8,172 nt of DNA from an uncultured Clostridium sp. (lineage in GTDB: Bacteria > Bacillota_A > Clostridia > Lachnospirales > Lachnospiraceae): contig CAMWKN010000046.1 of NCBI GenBank assembly GCA_947174825.1, positions 1 to 8,172 on the forward strand. Reading direction: 5' to 3'. The position numbers and the translations under genes are program-made. Positions 1-6,054 of the stretch are shown here, piece after piece. The number at the start of each line of letters is the position of its first letter. The first letter of the stretch is position 1. The notes beneath the pieces were generated by a model. The model was not told where the DNA came from. It ran no database searches and worked only from the letters and a program-made list of their open reading frames with translations.

Positions 1-72
1 ATATTCTGATTTGATTCAGTTTTGTATATTCATTGTTGCCCTTGTTGGTCTTTGTGATAAGATTTTCAAGGA

Positions 73-122
73 CAAAAGAAAATAGCCGCCATTACCCACA
101 TAATGACGGCTGACCTTGAAAA
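73..122 (-). terminator. Rho-independent terminator of the XRE-methyltransferase gene, inside a nested inverted repeat
   Basis: Read on the minus strand, positions 111 to 84 form an 11-bp stem (AGCCGTCATTA with TAATGGCGGCT, one G-U pair) with a 6-nt loop, followed by the T-rich run ATTTTCTTTT (83-74). On the plus strand the same G-U position becomes a C-A mismatch, so the signal favours minus-strand transcription. A second, outer inverted repeat, TTTTCAAGG (63-71) with CCTTGAAAA (114-122), encloses the hairpin. The rest of 1-235 has no convincing gene; a weak AAGCC/GGCTT hairpin sits at about 147-164. The terminator lies about 125 bases beyond the stop of the upstream gene, giving it a long 3' untranslated region. 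Confidence 0.6.
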
Positions 123-235
123 AGATAAGTAACTGTTGTTGAGGGTAAGCCGTGTTTCTGGCTTTCCCTTTCTGCTCTTAATATAACATATCTGGCAGTA
201 GGGTGCAAGGGAAAAGTCAAAGAAGAACGACATGT

Positions 236-1066
236 CTAGATTGTGTGATTTTGCTTCTGTGCAATTAAAGTATTCATGCAATGTTTATGTGATATTCCAC
301 TGCTATCGCAGTCAAATACATCTTCTCTGCAGGTATGAAAGAACCAGTCATGATAATACCCAAACAGTTCTCCGGAGTGCCAAGGATATTTTTCCTCCTC
401 ATCGGATGCATCTGGAGCACGTGATATAAAAGGCTTTTTGACAAATACATTCAAGGCATTAATACCATTTTCTGTGGTATGTTCTTTTAAGTGATCACAC
501 AGGGCATTTCTTTCCGATGTTGGGATAAAATGCATTGCGCCACTGCAGAAGATAATATCATAGTCACTATCCAGTCGGTAATCCAACATATTCGCCTGGA
601 AAAAATTCACTTCGGTCTGATTGTGTCTGGCAAGGAGTTTTGCCTTTTCAATGCCACGGCTGGAAAGGTCAAATGCTGTCACGACATAACCGCATTTTGC
701 AAAGAAAACCGCATCTTTTCCCTCGCCGCATCCGATATCCAGTACCCGGTATGGTTTGGTAGGAGGGAGGATTTTCATAATATCATAGCAGATAGAATTT
801 GGCATCAGTCCCCAATAATATTCCTCATCATGATAGCGTTTGTCGTAGTCAGTTACGACACTGCTGTAGCCAAGCAACGCATCGATGGTAGTGTGGAGGG
901 CAGCCGCCAGTTTTGGCAGAGTGAGCACATCGGGATATGCTGCATTATTTTCCCATTTGGAAATTGCCTGGAAAGACAGATTAAGCATTCCAGCAAGCTG
1001 ATTCTGGGTTAGTCCTAATTCTTTGCGTTTTTTGCTAATGACTTCTCCAATTTTCAATTGATCCAT
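236..1066 (-). CDS. XRE-family HTH domain fused to a class I SAM-dependent methyltransferase
   Basis: A 276-residue cytoplasmic protein. Residues about 6-65 are a Cro/CI-type helix-turn-helix (motif LGLTQNQLAGMLNLSFQAIS followed by KWENNAAYPDVLTL). Residues about 105-210 are a Rossmann-type methyltransferase: motif I VLDIGCGEG at 108-116, the acidic end of strand 2 in AFD at 131-133, and motif IV-like DIIFCSGAMHFI at 170-181. The sequence resembles TehB/UbiE-type small-molecule methyltransferases. This domain pairing is common in Clostridia, where the protein is annotated only generically, so the methyl acceptor and the DNA target are unknown. The start is supported by AAAGGAG (minus strand, about 1083-1077) 10 bases before ATG. 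It is transcribed divergently from the HTH-amylase gene. Domain calls are secure; function is inferred. Confidence 0.9.
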   Translation of the reverse strand: MDQLKIGEVISKKRKELGLTQNQLAGMLNLSFQAISKWENNAAYPDVLTLPKLAAALHTTIDALLGYSSVVTDYDKRYHDEEYYWGLMPNSICYDIMKILPPTKPYRVLDIGCGEGKDAVFFAKCGYVVTAFDLSSRGIEKAKLLARHNQTEVNFFQANMLDYRLDSDYDIIFCSGAMHFIPTSERNALCDHLKEHTTENGINALNVFVKKPFISRAPDASDEEEKYPWHSGELFGYYHDWFFHTCREDVFDCDSSGISHKHCMNTLIAQKQNHTI

Positions 1067-1153
1067 TTTATGGTGTCTCCTTTCTTGGTACAGGCAAATG
1101 TTTCCGAGATTCCATATTTCTTGTACTGCTTTGCTTTGTTCATATCCATGCTT

Positions 1154-1182
1154 ATATTAGAGCAGTTTCCTGGAAAGTTCAA
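1154..1182 (-). promoter_or_regulatory. Candidate sigma-A promoter for the XRE-methyltransferase
   Basis: On the minus strand TTGAAC (1182-1177) and TAATAT (1159-1154) are separated by 17 bases, each matching the consensus at four of six positions. The predicted 5' untranslated region would be about 80 nt. The spacing is ideal but the hexamers are only moderate. Confidence 0.4.
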
Positions 1183-1279
1183 TAACGGAACGGGAGAATG
1201 AGAGAGGATTATTCAATGGGTGGTTGAACAGATGGCAATGTCCTTTACAAAAGACGAAAACTCAAGAATAATGAAAATG

Positions 1280-1308
1280 TTGACAATATAGGATATATCC
1301 TATATAAT
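1280..1308 (+). promoter_or_regulatory. Perfect-consensus sigma-A promoter with a palindromic operator in its spacer
   Basis: TTGACA (1280-1285) and TATAAT (1303-1308) are exact consensus hexamers with the optimal 17-bp spacer. The spacer and the first half of the -10 box form a perfect 20-bp palindrome, ATATAGGATATATCCTATAT (1286-1305). A dimeric repressor there would block RNA polymerase directly. XRE antitoxins of the HigA type usually repress their own promoters through such palindromes, and the next gene begins with that kind of domain, so autoregulation is the natural reading. The binding partner is inferred. Confidence 0.85.
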
Positions 1309-1322
1309 TTGAAGAAGCTATT

Positions 1323-1406
1323 ATGAGGAACAATAGTAAGGTTGCAAAATCATTGGCTTATTTTGATACCAGAAAGGATGGAAAGGGTGAAAAAAGTGGC
1401 TCATAA
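1323..1406 (+). CDS. 27-codon mini-ORF overlapping the start of the HTH-amylase gene
   Basis: An ATG at 1323, 15 bases after the -10 box, opens a 27-residue basic peptide (begins MRNNSKVAKSLAYF, ends GKGEKSGS) with stop TAA at 1404-1406. Only a weak GAAGAAG lies upstream, and the transcript leader would be very short. It occupies the place where a HigB/RelE-type toxin would sit in a toxin-first operon, and it overlaps the probable GTG starts of the following antitoxin-like frame in another frame. It could therefore be a translational-coupling leader or the fused remains of a deleted toxin gene. I do not recognise it as a known family, and translation is unproven. Confidence 0.35.
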   Translation: MRNNSKVAKSLAYFDTRKDGKGEKSGS

Positions 1407-2979
1407 GTACAAGACAGATATTGCTGCCGATTTAGCAGAAAATTTGACTAGATCAAGGGAGATGCTTGGTCTTACGCAGAAACAGCTATCGGATCTGACA
1501 GGGATTTACCAGTCAGATATCAGTAAGATAGAGCGGGGCATTGCCAATCCCTCTGTATCCACCCTAAAACGGCTGGCAGACGGCATGGGATTAAAATTAT
1601 GGATTGATTTTGTTGCAATAACAGATGCAACAGGTGTTGCATCTGTGGAAAGTATGGAGGAAGAATTCATGTGGGCATATGAAAGTGTATTTTATCAGAT
1701 TTATCCCCTGGGATTTTGTGGGGCACCTTTTGAAAATGATGGAAAGCAGGAGTCTCGTATCTTGAAGGTATTGGATTGGATTCCGCACATTCAGAAATTG
1801 GGAGCGAATGCAATTTATTTTTCGCCAATTTTCGAGTCGGACACCCATGGATATAATACCAGGGATTACCAGAAAATTGATTGCAGATTAGGGACGAATG
1901 AGGATTTTGCCAAAGTGTGTGAGGAGCTGCACCAGGCAGATATACGAGTGGTGTTGGATGGTGTGTTCAATCATGTGGGCAGAGGATTCTGGGCATTTGA
2001 GGATGTTTTGCAAAACCGGGAAAATTCCAGATACCGGGATTGGTTCCATATTGATTTTAATGGCAATTCCCACTATAATGATGGTCTGTGGTATGAAGGC
2101 TGGGAGGGCAACTTTGATCTGGTTAAGCTGAATCTTCAGAATGAGGAAGTGATCCAGCATATTTTTGCCGCAGTAAAATATTGGGTGGAGACTTTTGATA
2201 TTGACGGGCTGCGTCTGGATGTGGCATATTGTCTGGACAGGGAGTTTTTGAAACGCCTGCGGCAGTTTACGGACACTTTGAAGGAGGACTTCTTTCTGGT
2301 GGGAGAGACACTGCATGGGGATTATAAGCAATGGGCAAATGATGAGATGTGCCATTCTGTTACGAATTATGAATGTTATCATGGGATGCACTCCAGCTTT
2401 AACAGCATGAATATGTTTGAAATCTGCCACTCCCTGTTAAGGCAGTATGGGCCGGAGGAATGGACTTTATATAAAGGAATGCATTTGTTAAACTTCGTGG
2501 ATAACCACGATGTGAGCCGTGTTGCCAGTGTTCTGAAGAATGAAAAGCATCTGCCGTTAATTTATGCGCTGTGCTTTGGAATGCCGGGGATTCCTTGTGT
2601 TTACTATGGAAGTGAATGGGGTACTAAGGCAGATAAGAGTGAAGGAGATCCGGCACTTCGTGTGAGTTTTGACGAACCGGAGACCAGTGAATTGACAGAG
2701 TGGATTGCCAAATTGGCAGAGGTAAAGAAAAACAGTAAGGCTTTGAATTACGGTGGTTTTCGTTCGGTAGTATTGACGAATCAGCAGTGTATTTTTGAGC
2801 GCAAATGCGAAGGAGAGAGGATACTGGTGGCGATTAACGCATCCGGAGATCCATATACAGCCCACTTTGATGCAGGCTGCGGCATGGCAGAGGATCTGCT
2901 GACAGGGAAAGATCATGATTTCGGTGGCGGCAGTGAATTACCACCTTATTCTGCTGCCTATTGGAAGATGGAGAGATAG
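1387..2979 (+). CDS. HigA-like XRE domain joined in frame to a GH13 alpha-amylase-family glycoside hydrolase
   Basis: One uninterrupted frame of 530 residues (GTG 1387 start). Residues about 16-75 are an XRE helix-turn-helix of the HigA antitoxin type (MLGLTQKQLSDLTGIYQSDI, then SKIERGIANPSVSTLKRLAD). From residue 95 a complete GH13 enzyme follows: YQIYPLGF near its start, region I DGVFNH (191-196), region II GLRLD with nucleophile Asp278, region III GE with acid/base Glu307, region IV VDNHD with Asp375, and a C-terminal beta domain. There is no signal peptide, so it should hydrolyse or transfer alpha-glucans or maltodextrins in the cytoplasm; the exact specificity cannot be told. The start is uncertain: GTG 1387 (AGAAAGGA 8 bases upstream), GTG 1396 (AAAGGG upstream), ATG 1378 and TTG 1342 share the frame. 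An internal ATG at 1669 with a strong ribosome site would give the 436-residue enzyme alone, which is the usual size for such an amylase. The joint looks like a lost antitoxin stop codon rather than an ancient fusion. Confidence 0.85.
   Translation: MKKVAHKYKTDIAADLAENLTRSREMLGLTQKQLSDLTGIYQSDISKIERGIANPSVSTLKRLADGMGLKLWIDFVAITDATGVASVESMEEEFMWAYESVFYQIYPLGFCGAPFENDGKQESRILKVLDWIPHIQKLGANAIYFSPIFESDTHGYNTRDYQKIDCRLGTNEDFAKVCEELHQADIRVVLDGVFNHVGRGFWAFEDVLQNRENSRYRDWFHIDFNGNSHYNDGLWYEGWEGNFDLVKLNLQNEEVIQHIFAAVKYWVETFDIDGLRLDVAYCLDREFLKRLRQFTDTLKEDFFLVGETLHGDYKQWANDEMCHSVTNYECYHGMHSSFNSMNMFEICHSLLRQYGPEEWTLYKGMHLLNFVDNHDVSRVASVLKNEKHLPLIYALCFGMPGIPCVYYGSEWGTKADKSEGDPALRVSFDEPETSELTEWIAKLAEVKKNSKALNYGGFRSVVLTNQQCIFERKCEGERILVAINASGDPYTAHFDAGCGMAEDLLTGKDHDFGGGSELPPYSAAYWKMER
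1621..1646. repeat. Perfect inverted repeat at the HTH/amylase junction
   Basis: ACAGATGCAACA (1621-1632) and its exact complement TGTTGCATCTGT (1635-1646) are separated only by GG. There is no T tract, so it is not an intrinsic terminator. In DNA it has the form of a dimer operator; in RNA it would be a tight hairpin ending 9 bases before the amylase ribosome site. It lies in the linker codons (reads TDATGVASV). It could be a relic of the amylase gene's former upstream control region. Confidence 0.75.
1656..1671 (+). promoter_or_regulatory. Internal ribosome binding site and ATG for free-standing amylase
   Basis: GGAGG (1656-1660) stands 8 bases before ATG 1669-1671, in frame with the upstream HTH. 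The protein from here begins MWAYESVFYQIYPLGF, which is where a normal GH13 domain begins. This is a better initiation site than any of the candidate starts for the upstream HTH part, so at least part of the amylase is probably made independently. Confidence 0.75.
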
Positions 2980-3053
2980 TGCTTTTATCTATGATAATGC
3001 GTTTGCAGTGGCATGGGAGATATGATATGGTCAATAAATGGAGGTAATATTTT

Positions 3054-3587
3054 ATGTCAAATCAAGTATTAGAAATAATCGAGAAGAGAAGTTCCGCCAG
3101 AGCATACAGTGAGGAGAAACCGACACAAGCTGAGTTGGATGCCATACTGGAAGCCGGATTACAGGCTCCAACTGGGATGAACCAGAAGGAGATCCGTTTT
3201 TCGGTGGTAGATGGAAATAACCCGATTCTGGCAGAGTTAGATGAGGAAAAGAGAAGACTGCGCGGGCAGGAGAAACAGCCGCATAATTTCTACTATGAGG
3301 CACCAGTGCTTATTTTTCTCAGTGCAGAGGACGATTTCAAATGGAGTAAGGTAGATGCTGGAATCGCAGTCCAGAATATGGCGCTGGCAGCAGAAAGCCT
3401 GGGACTGGGGAATCTGATCATTGGTTGTGTTTATGATGCCCTGCGTGGCGAGAAAAAAGAGTATTTTTCTCAGGCATTGCAGATTCCAGAGGGATATTCC
3501 TTTGAGATTGCTTTGGCAGTGGGGCATAAGACAGATAATAAGACGCCACATGACTATAGTTATGAGGAGCAGGTAAAGATTGTATAG
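3054..3587 (+). CDS. Small nitroreductase-family flavoprotein
   Basis: A 177-residue cytoplasmic protein of the FMN-dependent nitroreductase superfamily, which reduces nitro compounds, quinones or other electrophiles with NAD(P)H. Visible family marks are the N-terminal FMN-phosphate motif KRSSARAY (11-18), QAPTGMNQ (37-44), the core helix DAGIAVQNMALAAESLGLGN (101-120), and a C-terminal ALAVGH (153-158). The length fits the short single-domain subgroup, which acts as a homodimer. GGAGG (3040-3044) lies 9 bases before ATG. It begins 74 bases after the amylase stop with no clear terminator or promoter between, so it may be co-transcribed with it. Substrate is unknown. Confidence 0.9.
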   Translation: MSNQVLEIIEKRSSARAYSEEKPTQAELDAILEAGLQAPTGMNQKEIRFSVVDGNNPILAELDEEKRRLRGQEKQPHNFYYEAPVLIFLSAEDDFKWSKVDAGIAVQNMALAAESLGLGNLIIGCVYDALRGEKKEYFSQALQIPEGYSFEIALAVGHKTDNKTPHDYSYEEQVKIV

Positions 3588-3680
3588 GGATTTTTAGAGA
3601 CACTTCCTGTTAGAATGCAAGTGTTTGTGGCATTAGCGAAGGGGTTTGCGGGAAAAACATTTGTGTTATGGGGGATTCGT

Positions 3681-3851
3681 ATGGAATGTGAAACCTGTGC
3701 AAATTATTTTTACGATGAGGAATACGAAGAATATATTTGCGATGTTAATATGGATGAAGATGATTATGTCCGTTTTATTACTAACAAACGGGAGGCTTGT
3801 CCTTTTTACCGTAACGGGGATGAGTACCGTGTGGTGCGGAAACAGATGTGA
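3681..3851 (+). CDS. Small four-cysteine acidic protein, DUF6472-like
   Basis: A 56-residue protein with CxxC at residues 3-6, then single cysteines at 20 and 40, in a very acidic, tyrosine-rich background (YFYDEEYEEYICDVNMDEDD) and ending EYRVVRKQM. Four spaced cysteines suggest a bound metal, zinc or iron-sulfur, but this is inference. It matches my memory of DUF6472, a Clostridia family of unknown function often found near Gx/heptaprenyl-synthase-I-type genes, as here. I chose ATG 3681, with GGGGGA 5 bases upstream, over the in-frame ATG 3615, because the extra 22 residues do not look like the rest and have no good ribosome site. Confidence 0.75.
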   Translation: MECETCANYFYDEEYEEYICDVNMDEDDYVRFITNKREACPFYRNGDEYRVVRKQM

Positions 3852-3895
3852 AAAGTTGGCTGGTTTGGTATGAATAGGGTTGTAGCGTTAGAACT

Positions 3896-3924
3896 TTGGC
3901 TGAATCATGACATCCGTGTAGAAT
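3896..3924 (+). promoter_or_regulatory. Candidate sigma-A promoter for the Gx transporter gene
   Basis: TTGGCT (3896-3901) and TAGAAT (3919-3924) are 17 bases apart, with 4/6 and 5/6 consensus matches. It lies 30 bases before the ATG of the next gene, in a 102-bp gap without a visible terminator. Confidence 0.4.
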
Positions 3925-3953
3925 GATATATAGGAAGAGCAGGAGGGCCAGAC

Positions 3954-4457
3954 ATGGCAGAAAATCGAAAAACACCCAGACTGGCATTATTAGGAATGCT
4001 GATTGCCTTGGCGATGGTGCTATCCTGGTTAGAGGCACAGATACCGACGATGGTGGCAGTTCCCGGTATGAAACTGGGATTGACGAATCTGGTGGTTTTG
4101 ACTGCGTTATATGGTTTGGGTGCAAAAGAAGCGATGTTTTTGAATTTTGTCCGGATTCTGCTGGTGGGCTTGACCTTCGGTAATATGGTCTCCTTTTTGT
4201 ACAGTCTGGCAGGGGGAATCCTCAGTGGCATCGTAATGATTGGATTGAAGCAGACAAAACATTTCTCTGTTACCACGGTCAGTCTGGCAGGAGGCGTGTC
4301 CCATAATGTAGGACAGATTTTGGTTGCCATGGCAATTTTGGAGACAGCATCGTTGATTTATTATCTGCCCTTTTTGTGGCTGGGAGGAATGATATCCGGT
4401 TTGCTGATTGGTATTGTGGGGGCACAGTTGGTAAAAAGATTGCAAGGGCTGTGGTAA
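3954..4457 (+). CDS. Gx transporter family protein (heptaprenyl diphosphate synthase component I-like)
   Basis: A 167-residue integral membrane protein with about five hydrophobic segments (roughly 9-27, 43-57, 64-98, 107-130, 135-160). Signature stretches are PGMKLGLTNLVVL (37-49), FVRILLVGLTFGN (65-77) and SHNVGQILVAM (116-126), typical of the family named heptaprenyl diphosphate synthase component I (PF07456), now often called Gx transporter. Its fold and size resemble ECF-transporter S components, so import of a small molecule or an isoprenoid/quinone-linked role are both possible; the synthase name is probably historical. AGGAGG (3941-3946) is 7 bases before ATG. In related genomes it neighbours NusG-II and FMN-binding proteins (from memory); neither is present here. 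Confidence 0.85.
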   Translation: MAENRKTPRLALLGMLIALAMVLSWLEAQIPTMVAVPGMKLGLTNLVVLTALYGLGAKEAMFLNFVRILLVGLTFGNMVSFLYSLAGGILSGIVMIGLKQTKHFSVTTVSLAGGVSHNVGQILVAMAILETASLIYYLPFLWLGGMISGLLIGIVGAQLVKRLQGLW

Positions 4458-4484
4458 TGAATGAAAGATAAATGGGGTGAAAGA

Positions 4485-4541
4485 ATGAATACAGCAGATC
4501 AGAATAACGGAGGAAAATGGGATGAGAGAACGATTACATAA
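4485..4541 (+). CDS. 18-codon leader ORF overlapping the DUF6518-like gene
   Basis: ATG 4485 preceded by GGGGTG (4474-4479) opens MNTADQNNGGKWDERTIT and stops at TAA 4539-4541. It runs over the ribosome site and first codons of the following gene in another frame. It may couple translation from the upstream Gx gene to the next gene, or be chance. No homology is recognised. Confidence 0.25.
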   Translation: MNTADQNNGGKWDERTIT

Positions 4542-5160
4542 GATCAGAATGTCAGAAAAGGAGCTGTCTTTTCAAAAGAAAATGGCAATTACAGCTGCGA
4601 TTCTGCTAGGTGGATGCCTGCTGGGTATCATGCAGAAATGGCTGGATGGAGGGGCGTATAATGCCTTTCCTATATGGCTGCAGAACTTAGATCCAGCTAA
4701 TTATTTTGGCAGATTGTCTTTCTGGATCCTGATGTCGGTTGTAATCTCCATCTATGCGGAAAATCCTTTTCGGGCATCTGTGAATACCTTTTCATTTTTG
4801 ATTAGTATGGTGGCAGGGTATTATGTTTATTGTAAATTTGTGGCAGGATTTTTGCCGGTATCTTATATGATGTTCTGGGTTCTGGCTGCATTTGCTGCGA
4901 TTCCGGCTGCCTTTGTCTGCTGGTATGCCAGAGGGGAGGGAGTGGCAGCGATCTGCATATCGGCTGTTATATTAGGCGTGTTATTTTCACAGGCGATTCT
5001 GGTAACACAGAGAGTTCATGTGACACATTTGCTGGATCTTCTAACTTGGGGAATAGGGGTGGTAATTCTACATCGGAAACCGAAGGAATATGTGGTAACG
5101 TTTTTGTTGTCTTTAGTGGTGGCTGTGGTTTATCAGTTGATTTTTCCTTATTTTGGATAG
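4522..5160 (+). CDS. Polytopic membrane protein, DUF6518-like
   Basis: A 212-residue protein with about seven hydrophobic spans, near 21-38, 66-79, 88-108, 115-135, 140-161, 168-183 and 190-208, after a short basic N-terminus. The pattern GIMQKWLD, then ISIYAENPFRASVNTFSFLISMVAGYYVY and SYMMFWV...CWYARG, matches my recollection of DUF6518, a Firmicutes membrane family without known function. There are no catalytic motifs. GGAGG (4509-4513) is 8 bases before ATG. It follows the Gx gene by 64 bases and is probably in the same transcript, which ends at the terminator just downstream. Confidence 0.8.
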   Translation: MRERLHKIRMSEKELSFQKKMAITAAILLGGCLLGIMQKWLDGGAYNAFPIWLQNLDPANYFGRLSFWILMSVVISIYAENPFRASVNTFSFLISMVAGYYVYCKFVAGFLPVSYMMFWVLAAFAAIPAAFVCWYARGEGVAAICISAVILGVLFSQAILVTQRVHVTHLLDLLTWGIGVVILHRKPKEYVVTFLLSLVVAVVYQLIFPYFG

Positions 5161-5179
5161 TAAATAATAGACAGAGTAG

Positions 5180-5214
5180 ATGCTTCACAATTTTGTGGGG
5201 CATTTCATTTTTTT
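5180..5214 (+). terminator. Intrinsic terminator after the DUF6518-like gene
   Basis: ATGCTTCACA (5180-5189) pairs with TGTGGGGCAT (5194-5203), ten pairs including two G-U, loop ATTT. It is followed by TTCA and seven T residues (5208-5214). It lies 20 bases after the stop codon and separates this operon from the sigma-factor operon. Confidence 0.75.
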
Positions 5215-5273
5215 ACTTTTTTGAGGGGTTGTAAAAGAGTATTTTTCTTTTGCCAAAGTTTTTTGAGAAGAGT

Positions 5274-5301
5274 TGTAACAAATGTGGTGATAGTTCGTCT
5301 A
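5274..5301 (+). promoter_or_regulatory. ECF-sigma-type promoter of the sigma/anti-sigma operon
   Basis: TGTAAC (5274-5279) with its AAC core and CGTCTA (5296-5301) are exactly 16 bases apart, the geometry of Gram-positive ECF promoters of the SigW/SigX/SigV kind (TGAAAC or TGTAAC, N16, CGTM). No comparable sigma-A promoter is visible nearby. Since the next gene is an ECF sigma factor, autoregulation is likely. The transcript would carry a leader of about 155 nt (roughly 5308-5461), A-rich, in which I see no further recognisable element. Confidence 0.75.
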
Positions 5302-5461
5302 ATTGACAGGAGAAAAAAATAGATGAGAAAATAGAGTGGTCAACAGGTTGAAAATAAATAATAAAAATGGAAGCTGTTAGCTGAATAAAGACAGTTGGTA
5401 AATAATGGCTTGAAATATGGCAGTGGGATTGCAAATAGGAACAGAAAGGGGGAGAGCAGTG

Positions 5462-5977
5462 ATGGATATGGATGAAATCTATCAGGAATATGCGGAATTG
5501 ATCTATCATTATCTTCTGGGTTTGTGCCATAATCCCTCTCTTGCTGAGGATATTGTGCAGACGACTTTTCTAAAAGCCATTGAATCCATTGATTCCTTTC
5601 GGCATCAGTCAAAAATCTCCACCTGGCTGTTTCAGATTGCGAAACATGAATATATGGATGTTATGCGGCGGAAGGAGAATCAGAATATATCCATGGAGGA
5701 ATTTCAGCAGGATTCTTCGCCGGGGGAAATGAATTTTGCAAAGAATGGTCCCTCCATACTGGAACATTTGATTGAGAAGGAGCAGAAAGAGAGGGTTTTG
5801 TGGCATCTACACCAATTGCCGGAACCGTACAAAGAGGTCTTTTTGCTGCATATATATGGGGAGTGTTCCTACCGGGAGATTGCCGAGGTGTTTGGAAGGA
5901 CGGAGGTATGGGCGAGAGTGACCTGTTTTCGGGCAAAGGAAAAATTGGTCCAGTGCTTAAAGCAGGAGAATGATTAA
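5462..5977 (+). CDS. ECF-type RNA polymerase sigma-70 factor
   Basis: A 171-residue sigma factor with only regions 2 and 4. Region 2 spans about 5-70: AEDIVQTTFLKAIESIDSF (28-46) and the -10 recognition segment KISTWLFQIAKHEYMDVMRR (51-70). Region 4 spans about 113-163, with LPEPYKEVFLLHIYGECSYREIAEVFGRT containing the helix-turn-helix that reads the -35 element. The ATG at 5462, with AAGGGGGA (5446-5452) upstream, is preferred over the in-frame ATG at 5417, which has no ribosome site and adds non-family residues. The next gene encodes its anti-sigma factor, 77 bases downstream, so the pair probably forms an envelope-signal response module. The inducing signal cannot be read. Confidence 0.95.
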   Translation: MDMDEIYQEYAELIYHYLLGLCHNPSLAEDIVQTTFLKAIESIDSFRHQSKISTWLFQIAKHEYMDVMRRKENQNISMEEFQQDSSPGEMNFAKNGPSILEHLIEKEQKERVLWHLHQLPEPYKEVFLLHIYGECSYREIAEVFGRTEVWARVTCFRAKEKLVQCLKQEND

Positions 5978-6054
5978 AACGACGGCAGCATCCGTTTGGT
6001 GTTTTCGTTGTGTATCGTTTGTATTATGTAAGAATTACGAGGAGAGTGATGGAA

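Noticed and set aside
491..1012. 173-codon plus-strand frame antisense to the methyltransferase
   Set aside because: The opposite strand has clear HTH and methyltransferase motifs with a good ribosome site; this frame has neither.
1204..1289. Stop-bounded frame reading ERIIQWVVEQMAMSFTKDEN and ending MKMLTI just before the palindrome
   Set aside because: It looks somewhat protein-like and might be a decayed gene end, but it is under 30 codons, has no ribosome site and runs into the promoter. No family is recognisable.
1888..2430. 180-codon minus-strand frame inside the amylase
   Set aside because: It lies entirely antisense to conserved GH13 catalytic regions, lacks a ribosome site and shows no family features.
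3593..3625. ACACTT/AAGTGT hairpin after the nitroreductase
   Set aside because: A six-base stem with a 13-base loop and no proper T tract is too weak to call a terminator.
5303..5340. TTGACA at 5303 as a sigma-A -35 for the sigma-factor gene
   Set aside because: No acceptable -10 hexamer occurs 16-18 bases downstream; the ECF motif just upstream is a far better fit.
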